A stretch of 38,001 nucleotides of DNA from Parvimonas sp. (lineage in GTDB: Bacteria > Bacillota > Clostridia > Tissierellales > Peptoniphilaceae), in the NCBI GenBank assembly GCA_022770425.1, contig JALEHY010000012.1, positions 1 to 38,001 of the forward strand. Direction: 5' to 3'. This document shows, one piece after another, positions 8,331 to 16,022 of this stretch. Below the pieces are notes generated by a model. It worked only from the letters and a program-made list of their open reading frames with translations, searched no databases and was not told where the DNA came from. Each line of letters starts with the position of its first letter. Within the stretch, counting starts at the first letter, position 1. The position numbers and the translations under genes are program-made.

Positions 8331-8444
8331 TAATATTTTCTTATCTAAAACAGTATTTTTATTAGTATATTTTATTATAAATATTTTTTTAAAAATACTA
8401 TTTAATTTTTTATAAAAATATGTTAAAGTTATGTTGGTGATTTT

Positions 8445-9110
8445 ATGAAAGAATATGCAACGATAATTTTTACACGATTCCCTACAAAAGGATTAGTAAA
8501 AACAAGATTGTCAAAAAATATTGATGAAAATTCGGTTTTGGAAATGCATAAGGCAATGATAAAAGATACAATACATATTTGCAAAAATAATATGTCTGAT
8601 ATTTTTATCTTCATAACTGAATTTGAAAAATTAAATGAAAAAACTTCTGATTTTTTCTGTAATGAAAAAAATATTTTTTCTCAAGAAAATTTAACATTTG
8701 GCAAAAAAATGAAATTTTCTTTTCAGAAAGTATTTTCTATGGGGTACAAAAAAGTAATTCTTATAGGAACTGATATACCTACAATAAAAAGCAACGATAT
8801 AGAAACCGCACTAAAAACTTTGGATAGTGTGGATGCTTATATTTCAAAAACATTCGATAACGGATACTACCTACTCGGTATTAAAAAGATTTTCGATTCT
8901 ATTTTTGATGATAATATTTTTAAAACCTGTAATGTATTTGAAAATACCATAGAGGCATTAAAAAAAGAAAATTTAGCATTCGATAGTGGAAGAATTTTAA
9001 GAGATATAGACACTAAAAAAGACTTGGATTTTTTTATAAATAATGAATATGATATGTCAGAGTATGAAAATTTCAAAAAATTTTTAAAGGAGAACTACAT
9101 TGAAACATAA
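8445..9110 (+). CDS. TIGR04282-family (DUF2064) glycosyltransferase-like protein
   Basis: A 221-residue GT-A-fold protein of the TIGR04282/DUF2064 family, commonly annotated as an arsenosugar biosynthesis glycosyltransferase or CofC-like nucleotidyltransferase. The nucleotide-binding FTRFPTKGLVKTRLSK is near the N-terminus (residues 8-23), VILIGTDIPTIKSNDI follows in the middle, and the family's DNGYYLLGI comes afterwards. It probably transfers or activates a sugar, but donor and acceptor are unknown. It is the first gene of the plus-strand arm, divergent from the ArsS operon. Its 3' end overlaps the next gene by 11 bases, so translation is likely coupled. Start ATG 8445 follows GTTGGTGA. Confidence 0.85.
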   Translation: MKEYATIIFTRFPTKGLVKTRLSKNIDENSVLEMHKAMIKDTIHICKNNMSDIFIFITEFEKLNEKTSDFFCNEKNIFSQENLTFGKKMKFSFQKVFSMGYKKVILIGTDIPTIKSNDIETALKTLDSVDAYISKTFDNGYYLLGIKKIFDSIFDDNIFKTCNVFENTIEALKKENLAFDSGRILRDIDTKKDLDFFINNEYDMSEYENFKKFLKENYIET

Positions 9111-9747
9111 AAACGGAAAAATTATAACATTAATATTAATTTTTGTAACAATTTTAATAACTTATTTTACTTTTAAAATATTCACACCGGAAAAAATAAG
9201 AGAAATTATTCAAGGATATGGAAGATATTCGGCATTGATTTACATTTTACTTTTCTGTGTCTTACCGATTTTTTTCTTTCCGGTTCCGATTCTTGCACTT
9301 GCGGCAGGATTATCCTTTGGACTTATCGAAGGAGTTATATATACTATAATCGGCGCTATGATCAACAGCTCTATAATGTTTATTATGGCAAAAAAATTTG
9401 CAAAAGATACTGTTTTAGAAATTTTCAAAAAGAAAATAAGTGAAAAATGGTACAACAAAATAATGAACATTGAAAAAAATCAAGGTTTTGTCATAATTTT
9501 ACTTATGAGACTTTTACCTATCGCACCTTACAACGTAATAAACTATCTTTCGGGACTTACAGAAATAAGTTTTGTTAAGTACACAATCGCAACATTTTTC
9601 GGAATAATTCCCGGAACATTCGTGTTTTTAAATGTCGGAGATAAAGCAATAAATATCCACAGTATAGAATTTTTACTTTCTATCGTAGGATTTATTCTGC
9701 TTACAGTTGTATCTGTAATTTTAATAAAAAAATTTGACAGGAATTAG
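9100..9747 (+). CDS. TVP38/TMEM64 (VTT domain) membrane protein
   Basis: A 215-residue membrane protein with a VTT domain: an N-terminal anchor, the stretch FFFPVPILALAAGLSFGLIEG, the loop LLMRLLPIAPYNVINYLSGL and two closing helices. It is the second VTT protein of the island, diverged in sequence from the one at 6130-6831. The start is TTG 9100 with AAGGAG about 8 bases upstream, inside the 3' end of the TIGR04282 gene. It probably moves or flips a lipid-linked or hydrophobic intermediate for the flanking glycosyltransferase-like proteins; that role is inferred from position only. Confidence 0.85.
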   Translation: MKHKNGKIITLILIFVTILITYFTFKIFTPEKIREIIQGYGRYSALIYILLFCVLPIFFFPVPILALAAGLSFGLIEGVIYTIIGAMINSSIMFIMAKKFAKDTVLEIFKKKISEKWYNKIMNIEKNQGFVIILLMRLLPIAPYNVINYLSGLTEISFVKYTIATFFGIIPGTFVFLNVGDKAINIHSIEFLLSIVGFILLTVVSVILIKKFDRN

Positions 9748-9750
9748 ATT

Positions 9751-10467
9751 ATGAAAATTTCTGTAATAATTCCTATATATAACGATGATAAAATGCTGCA
9801 AAACATATTAAAAGAACTTTCAAATTTAAAGGAAATTGATGAAGTTATAGTAGTTAAAGCAGTTGATGATTTTAAAGAAAATTATATTTTGAAAAAATTT
9901 TTGTATATCCCCTACACACTTATAATTTCAAAAAAAGGTCGAGCTATACAGATGAATTTAGGTGCAAAATTTGCTAAAAACGAAATTTTATGGTTTTTAC
10001 ATTCAGATTCAAAATTAACAAATTATGAAATTGACAAAGAAATAAAAAATCAAATAGAAAATAAAAATATCAAGTGTGGTGGTTTAAAAATAAAATTTTC
10101 ACCAAATTCACTCCTTTTATCACTTATAGCCTATCTTTCAAATCTTAGAGCGAAAATATTTAAGATATGTTTTGGAGATCAGAGTATTTTCATAACAAAA
10201 AAACTTTTCAATGATATAAAAGGATTCAGAGAAATTCCTATAATGGAAGATTTACAACTTTTTATAGATATAAAAAAAAATAATGAGTCAGTAAATACAA
10301 AATATTTTAAACTTTTAAATTCAAAAATTACCTCTTCATCAAGAAGATTTACAAAAAACGGAACATTAAAAACAATTTTTAAAATGCACAAATTAAAATA
10401 CTTATATTTTAAGGGAACAAACACTGATTCATTAAACAAAATTTACGAAAATATGAAAGAAAGATAA
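9751..10467 (+). CDS. TIGR04283-family glycosyltransferase
   Basis: A 238-residue GT2-like glycosyltransferase of the TIGR04283 family, commonly annotated as an arsenosugar biosynthesis glycosyltransferase. It starts MKISVIIPIYNDD, has the family's GRAIQMNLGAKFAKNEIL, and LHSDS stands at the metal-binding position where LHADT is usual. FGDQSIFITKKLF and PIMEDLQLF follow before a basic C-terminus. No membrane helix is obvious, although the last 60 residues are very basic. It begins 3 bases after the VTT gene and ends at the bidirectional terminator, so 8445-10467 is one operon. Confidence 0.85.
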   Translation: MKISVIIPIYNDDKMLQNILKELSNLKEIDEVIVVKAVDDFKENYILKKFLYIPYTLIISKKGRAIQMNLGAKFAKNEILWFLHSDSKLTNYEIDKEIKNQIENKNIKCGGLKIKFSPNSLLLSLIAYLSNLRAKIFKICFGDQSIFITKKLFNDIKGFREIPIMEDLQLFIDIKKNNESVNTKYFKLLNSKITSSSRRFTKNGTLKTIFKMHKLKYLYFKGTNTDSLNKIYENMKER

Positions 10468-10493
10468 AAACCGACCTTTTACAGTCGGTTTTT
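10466..10493. terminator. Bidirectional terminator between convergent genes
   Basis: AAAAACCGAC (10466-10475) and GTCGGTTTTT (10484-10493) form a 10-base stem with an 8-base loop. It has an A tract on one side and a T tract on the other, and lies between the glycosyltransferase operon and the LacI-type gene. Confidence 0.85.
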
Positions 10494-10514
10494 AAATTAA
10501 CTTAAAATTTAATT

Positions 10515-11522
10515 TTATTTAAAAGTTGCCACTGAGCCTCTTTCAATAATTCTTGAAGGCAGAATTGTAACTTCTTTTAACTTTTCCTCATTTCTCAATT
10601 CTTTAATCAACTTTCTCATTGAAACAGCTCCCATATCGTAATAAGGTTCTTGAATTGTAGTAAGAGCAGGTCTGTAAATAGATGCTAACAAGTCGTCACC
10701 GAAACCGGCAACAGAAATATCTTGCGGAACTTTCAATCCATTGTCGTAACAATAACTTATAAAACCTATTGCAAGAGAATCTTCACTCGCAAACACTACT
10801 GTTGCATTATTTTCTTTAATTAATTTGAAAATTTCTTCTCCCATATCATATCCTGTTTGTACAGTAATATCTTTAGCATTTATTATTGCAGATTTAACTT
10901 TTCTTTCGACTATACCGTCTCTAAATCCCGAAAGTTTTTCTCTACCTATTCTACTTGAAACATCTTCACTTATAAACAGAATACTGTCATGTCCTTCATC
11001 AACAAGATAATTTGTCATTTTTTGACAGGTTGACTTGTAATCAATAGTTACGGAGTGCTCGTCATCGTATTCATAAAATTTATCAAGTCTTATAAACGGA
11101 ATATTTTTACTTTTCAATTTATACAAAGTTTCAGGATTTATTCTTTCACTGATCATAATAATTCCTTCAACTTGTTTTGTACACATAAATTCTATAATTT
11201 TATGTTCAGATTCAATATCTCCATAAGTACTTGAAAGCAAAATATCATAATTATACATTCTTCCGATTTCTTCAATTCCACGAACAATTTGTGCCATATA
11301 AGAAATTCCAATATCCTTAACAATTACACCAATCATATTTGATTTTCTCATTACAAGACTTCTCGCCAATTCGTTAGGTTTAAAGTCTAATTTCTTAATT
11401 GCATCTAAAACTTTTCTTCTTGATTCAGGACTAACCGGCTTAGATTCATTCATTACTCTTGATACAGTAGATATAGAAACTCCAGCAAGTTTTGCCACAT
11501 CTTTAATAGTAGGTACTGCCAT
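10515..11522 (-). CDS. LacI/CcpA-family transcriptional regulator
   Basis: A 335-residue repressor. The N-terminal helix-turn-helix TIKDVAKLAGVSISTVSRVM is canonical for LacI. The hinge LARSLVMRKSNMIGVIV leads into a periplasmic-binding-protein-like effector domain, and the protein ends with PSRIIERGS. Length and hinge resemble CcpA, but the ligand cannot be inferred and no sugar operon is adjacent. Start ATG 11522 has GAGGAG about 8 bases upstream. It is transcribed towards the ArsS island and separated from it by a bidirectional terminator, so regulation of that island is possible but unsupported. Confidence 0.85.
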   Translation of the reverse strand: MAVPTIKDVAKLAGVSISTVSRVMNESKPVSPESRRKVLDAIKKLDFKPNELARSLVMRKSNMIGVIVKDIGISYMAQIVRGIEEIGRMYNYDILLSSTYGDIESEHKIIEFMCTKQVEGIIMISERINPETLYKLKSKNIPFIRLDKFYEYDDEHSVTIDYKSTCQKMTNYLVDEGHDSILFISEDVSSRIGREKLSGFRDGIVERKVKSAIINAKDITVQTGYDMGEEIFKLIKENNATVVFASEDSLAIGFISYCYDNGLKVPQDISVAGFGDDLLASIYRPALTTIQEPYYDMGAVSMRKLIKELRNEEKLKEVTILPSRIIERGSVATFK

Positions 11523-11936
11523 AAAATCATCTCCTCAAATTTAAAAATTATAATTAAATTTACACCATACTCATTTAAAGAAATTTCAATTTTACTGTAT
11601 TTTACCTTTAAAAATTCATATTGAATAGAAAATACAGAAATATCTTTAACAAATATATGTTTAGTAAAATAAAGTTTTCATTTTATATTAAATGTAAATT
11701 TTAAAAAAACAGAATACAAAACAAAATTTCTATACCAAAAATATTAAGCAATCAACTCAATTTTTCAAAAAAATTCTATCTTATATCATTATTAATTATA
11801 CCACAACATTTCAAAAAATAAAAGCGTTTTTTTAAAAATATAACAATACATTTTTTTACAATATAACAATATAATAATATAAAAAATATTTCGTGTTAAT
11901 TCGGTAAATTAAATTCAAAAAATTAATGCCATAAAC

Positions 11937-11965
11937 TTGATTTTTTATTTTCTTAGTAGTATAAT
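11937..11965 (+). promoter_or_regulatory. Sigma-A-type promoter of the LRR surface protein
   Basis: TTGATT (11937-11942), a 17-base spacer and TATAAT (11960-11965). The transcript would carry a leader of about 100 bases before ATG 12075. Confidence 0.75.
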
Positions 11966-12030
11966 GACTTGTGTAATCTTAAAAAAATTATTAATTTTTT
12001 TTATTTTTTGGTTTTAACAAAAATATCAAA

Positions 12031-12057
12031 GTCATTAAATGATATCACTTTAATGAC
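12031..12057 (+). promoter_or_regulatory. Inverted repeat in the LRR-protein 5' UTR
   Basis: GTCATTAAA (12031-12039) and TTTAATGAC (12049-12057) are perfect 9-base arms with a 9-base spacer, just upstream of AGGAGG and ATG 12075. It has no T tract. It may be an operator or an RNA hairpin affecting translation. Confidence 0.55.
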
Positions 12058-12074
12058 AATATTTAGGAGGTATT

Positions 12075-15000
12075 ATGAAAAAAAAGAATTTTATCAGCTT
12101 GTTACTTTCACTTACATTAGTAAGTGCACCATTAATAAATTTTGTACACAACAACATATCATTTGCAGAAGAAGAGTATGTGAATGTTCCTGACTATAAT
12201 ATGAAGCGTGGTTTATTGATGGCACTTGCTTCAGTAAACGGTACAGGAAAATATGATTTCTCAGAAACTGAAATTAGAAATGCAAAATTCAAAAAGTCTG
12301 AATTAGAAAAAATAAAAAAAATCAACCCTGAACTTTGTGTAGCTCATACTTGTACTGAAGAAGGAGTAAAAATCATAGATTTAACAGGTATAGAATATTG
12401 TATAAATCTTGAAGATCTAAGTTTAGTTAATCAAAGGGTTACAAATCTAAACCCGATTAAAAATCTTACTAAATTAAAAAAACTTGAACTTAGAAACAAT
12501 TCAAACAAGGGAAAAGCTATTGAAGATATATCAGCAATTTCAAATTTGAAAGATTTAGAGTATTTGAATTTAGCTCAAGCTAAAATTAAAGACACTGCTC
12601 CTCTTTCAAATTTAACTAAATTAAAACATTTAGACTTGTTGGGAACTAAAATTGATACATTAGATTTTGCAAAAAATTTAACAAATTTGACATATCTTGA
12701 TGCCAGTCTAAATTATATTAATAACATTTCCCCTCTTGAGAATTGTGTAAATTTAAAAACATTAAAATTATCTCAAAATTTAGCTCAAGCTAATGAACAA
12801 GCAAAAGAAAAAATATCTGACATTTCTACATTGTCACACTTAACTTCATTGGAAGAATTATACATGGATAATCATAACGTGAAAGATATTTCTCCATTAA
12901 AAAACTTAAAGGCATTAACCAACTTAACACTGTTAAATAATAAAATCGAAAATTTTGAACCTACTTTTGTTATTCCTAATTTAATTGAATTATGGACTTC
13001 CGGAAACAAAACAGGATTAGAAAATAAAATTGACAATTACAAAAAAGCAAAAGAATTTTTTAATATTTTAAATAAACAAACACTAACAAAAGAAGACATA
13101 AAAACAATTGAAGAACTTGAAAATTCAAATGACACAATTAAAAATTACTTTTCAGATGAAACTTTAAATAAATTAAGCTCAGCAAAAGAAGATCTAAAAA
13201 CAAAAGATTTAAATTTGGACTTATTTGGATATCTTAATTTAAACGGAGAAATTATTTCTGTTGCTAAACTTAAGGGATATAAGGGTTCTATTGGTAACGA
13301 CTTTTTAGGAAGATTACCTAAAAACGTTGAAATTACAATAAAAAAATCAAATTCTAATGAAAATACAAATGGAGAAATAACTTCCGGAATTGTTCAACTT
13401 GATGAAAAAGAAAATTATATATTAAAAGTTGCTGTTGTTGATAAAAACAACAAATTAATAAAAGAAAAAGTTGATTTTATCTCATCTAAAGATAACAAAA
13501 TTTACAGCTCAGAAAACGGATATTTAACTATTGACAAAACTATGGCTAATACAGTTCAATGGTTAGAAACTGTTTTTAGCCTACAAAGTGAAAAATATAC
13601 TGCAAACAAAACTATTAAAGTTACAAAAACAACTCCGACAAAATTGGGGATATATGACGGCAACACTTATGTTGATCAAAAATCAGAAATGGAAAAATTA
13701 TTAGTAGTTAAACTTTCAGAAAAAAATTCTTCAATAGATCCTGAAGATCCTACTCCTATTATCCCCCCAACACCAGACGACACTAAAAAAGATGAAAATA
13801 TCGGAGTTAAGGAGAAAAGAGTATATTTTAAAGTTATTGATAAAAACAAAAAATTAGTAACAAGTGATGTTAATCTTATTGCAAAAGATTCAGAAAATTT
13901 TACTAATCCAATTACTGCAAAACAAGATGGAAATTACTACTATTTTGAATATAAAAATGAAGACTATACTTGGAATATCAATTTTTCATCTGAAAAATAC
14001 AATTTAAAAGATGGTGAATCTCATTCTTTTACAACAGCTTATCCAAATGGATTTTCACATATAGGATTAAACGGAGTAAGACTTACTGTAGATAAAATTG
14101 AACAAAAAGATGCAGAAAAAAGAGATGAATACTATACAATAAATGTTATCTCAAATAATGAAACCACTGACACACCTGAGCCTTCAATACCAGAAATATC
14201 TGACAGTAAAAAAGACGAAAATATAGGAGTCAAAGAAAATAAATTATACTTTAGAATTGTTGATGAAAATAAGAAATTAGTAACCGATGAAATAAGTATA
14301 GTAGCAAATGACACAGAAAATTTTTCCTCTCCACTAAAAGCAAAACAAGACGGAAATTATTATTACTTCGATGCGCCGGCAGAAGATTACAGTTGGAATA
14401 TAAAGTTTATATCCGATAAATACAATTTGAACAACAATGAAACTCACTCATTTACAACATCTTATTCAAAAGGATTTACTCATATCGGATTAAATCATAT
14501 AAATTTATCATTAGATAAAATAGAAGAAAAAGAAATTTCTGAAAGAAATGCCTACTATACGATAAATGTAAAATCTAATAATTTACGTTCCGCAATAAGT
14601 CCTTTAAGTATTTTATCAAGTGCTTATACCTTAGAAAATGTAACAGTTGAAGAAAAAACTGCTACAAATAAAAATGTTGAAAATACTGAATCTACTGAAA
14701 ATTTAATAAAAACAGTTGTAGGTATAAAGTGGAATGTAGAAAATTTTAAAAATGAAGTTGGAACTTATGACCTTACAGGAGATTTAATATTGCCTGACGG
14801 AGTGTCAAATCCGAAAAATCTAAAAGCAAAAATAAGAATAATAGTAAAAGAAAAGAAAATAATAACTCCTTCTGAAGAAGCACTTGGAGAATTATTAACA
14901 AATGACAATAAACAAATTTTAAAAGTAGTAATAGCAAATGAGGAAAAAAATATTATAACCGACCCTATTGTTGTAACAGACGGAATTTACAGTTATATTT

Positions 15001-15974
15001 CCAAAGATGGATATGTTGAAATTCCTGTATTAAACGGAAATCATGAAATAAAATTGGCTGATGACAAGTATATTGAAGTTGAAGATAGATATAAAGAATC
15101 TAAAACAATAACATACTCAGGATATTTTAACAGATTAATAAATATAAATAATAATCTATTAAATGAAATATCATCTTTAGGACTTAAACGACAATTAAGA
15201 CTTATAGTTAAAGAAAATAAAGTTGATCCTATCAACCCTGAAAAGCCTATTGATCCTGTCAACCCTGAAAAACCTGTTAATCCCGGAAAACCTATTGAAT
15301 CTGACAAAACCGGAATAATTTTTACTGAAGATAAATCTTCAAAAATCGAAGGAAAAGAATTAAAGAACATTGACAGTAAAAACTTAAAGTTAATTGTTAA
15401 AGAAGAAAAACATAGTAATATTTCAAAAGATTTAAAATTATTTGAAGGTAAAGATATAAATATTTTTGATATTTACCTTCAAAATACAAAGACAAAAGAA
15501 AAATTTGAACTTCCAAAAGGTGATTATAAGGTAACCTTGCCAAAAACAAAAAACAATGATGTAATTTCAGTAAATTATATCGACAAAAACGGCAACTTAG
15601 AAAAACATAATTTTACTCAAACAGAAAATACAGTAACTTTTGAAACAACACATTTATCACTGTATGCTATTGAATATAAAGTAGTCAACGAAAACCATTC
15701 AAACGGCAACTCAAATAATACTAAAAACAATACGACTGTCGATAATAGTAAAAATACGACTATTAACAGCGATAATGCTAAAAATAACAGTGTTATTTCA
15801 GAAAACAACAACAATGATGATTATACAACAAACACTAACAATACTTCATCTAATACAAATTTATCTTCAAAACAAAAACTTGTTAAAACCAATATAGCAA
15901 GTACATCACAATTTGTAACTGTTTTATTGGGACTTGGTGTAATTGTAATTTCAAAAAAGAAAAAATTTAAGTAG
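12075..15974 (+). CDS. Leucine-rich-repeat surface protein, degenerate sorting signal
   Basis: A 1299-residue exported protein with AGGAGG before ATG 12075. A signal peptide (1-31) would be cut after ISFA. Residues about 98-310 form SDS22/internalin-like leucine-rich repeats (repeating units such as NLTKLKKLELRNN and DISPLKNLKALTNLTLL). Two copies of a roughly 125-residue module follow (about 571-695 and 714-836), each starting DENIGVKE and containing AKQDGNYYYF. Next are Ig-like modules (DLILPDGVSNPKNLKAKI), a Pro-rich linker with NPEKP repeats, a further domain and an Asn/Thr-rich spacer. The C-terminus looks like a sortase signal (hydrophobic stretch then KKKKFK), but LVKTN (1269-1273) stands where LPxTG is expected. 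It is probably an adhesin; retention in the wall is uncertain. It is monocistronic. Confidence 0.85.
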   Translation: MKKKNFISLLLSLTLVSAPLINFVHNNISFAEEEYVNVPDYNMKRGLLMALASVNGTGKYDFSETEIRNAKFKKSELEKIKKINPELCVAHTCTEEGVKIIDLTGIEYCINLEDLSLVNQRVTNLNPIKNLTKLKKLELRNNSNKGKAIEDISAISNLKDLEYLNLAQAKIKDTAPLSNLTKLKHLDLLGTKIDTLDFAKNLTNLTYLDASLNYINNISPLENCVNLKTLKLSQNLAQANEQAKEKISDISTLSHLTSLEELYMDNHNVKDISPLKNLKALTNLTLLNNKIENFEPTFVIPNLIELWTSGNKTGLENKIDNYKKAKEFFNILNKQTLTKEDIKTIEELENSNDTIKNYFSDETLNKLSSAKEDLKTKDLNLDLFGYLNLNGEIISVAKLKGYKGSIGNDFLGRLPKNVEITIKKSNSNENTNGEITSGIVQLDEKENYILKVAVVDKNNKLIKEKVDFISSKDNKIYSSENGYLTIDKTMANTVQWLETVFSLQSEKYTANKTIKVTKTTPTKLGIYDGNTYVDQKSEMEKLLVVKLSEKNSSIDPEDPTPIIPPTPDDTKKDENIGVKEKRVYFKVIDKNKKLVTSDVNLIAKDSENFTNPITAKQDGNYYYFEYKNEDYTWNINFSSEKYNLKDGESHSFTTAYPNGFSHIGLNGVRLTVDKIEQKDAEKRDEYYTINVISNNETTDTPEPSIPEISDSKKDENIGVKENKLYFRIVDENKKLVTDEISIVANDTENFSSPLKAKQDGNYYYFDAPAEDYSWNIKFISDKYNLNNNETHSFTTSYSKGFTHIGLNHINLSLDKIEEKEISERNAYYTINVKSNNLRSAISPLSILSSAYTLENVTVEEKTATNKNVENTESTENLIKTVVGIKWNVENFKNEVGTYDLTGDLILPDGVSNPKNLKAKIRIIVKEKKIITPSEEALGELLTNDNKQILKVVIANEEKNIITDPIVVTDGIYSYISKDGYVEIPVLNGNHEIKLADDKYIEVEDRYKESKTITYSGYFNRLININNNLLNEISSLGLKRQLRLIVKENKVDPINPEKPIDPVNPEKPVNPGKPIESDKTGIIFTEDKSSKIEGKELKNIDSKNLKLIVKEEKHSNISKDLKLFEGKDINIFDIYLQNTKTKEKFELPKGDYKVTLPKTKNNDVISVNYIDKNGNLEKHNFTQTENTVTFETTHLSLYAIEYKVVNENHSNGNSNNTKNNTTVDNSKNTTINSDNAKNNSVISENNNNDDYTTNTNNTSSNTNLSSKQKLVKTNIASTSQFVTVLLGLGVIVISKKKKFK

Positions 15975-15979
15975 AATTT

Positions 15980-16011
15980 AAAAAGAGATTAGTAAAAACT
16001 AATCTCTTTTT
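15980..16011. terminator. Bidirectional terminator between LRR gene and fdhA
   Basis: Fourteen-base perfect arms (15980-15993 and 15998-16011) with an AAAA loop, with A and T tracts on both sides, between convergent genes. Confidence 0.9.
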
Positions 16012-16022
16012 ATTTATTATAA

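Larger units (their letters stand above)
11523..12074. other. Long AT-rich divergent intergenic region
   Basis: About 550 bases between the LacI-type gene and the surface protein. No small gene or RNA is convincing. It contains the surface-protein promoter (11937-11965) and a 5'-UTR inverted repeat (12031-12057). No clean LacI-type palindrome was identified. Confidence 0.6.
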
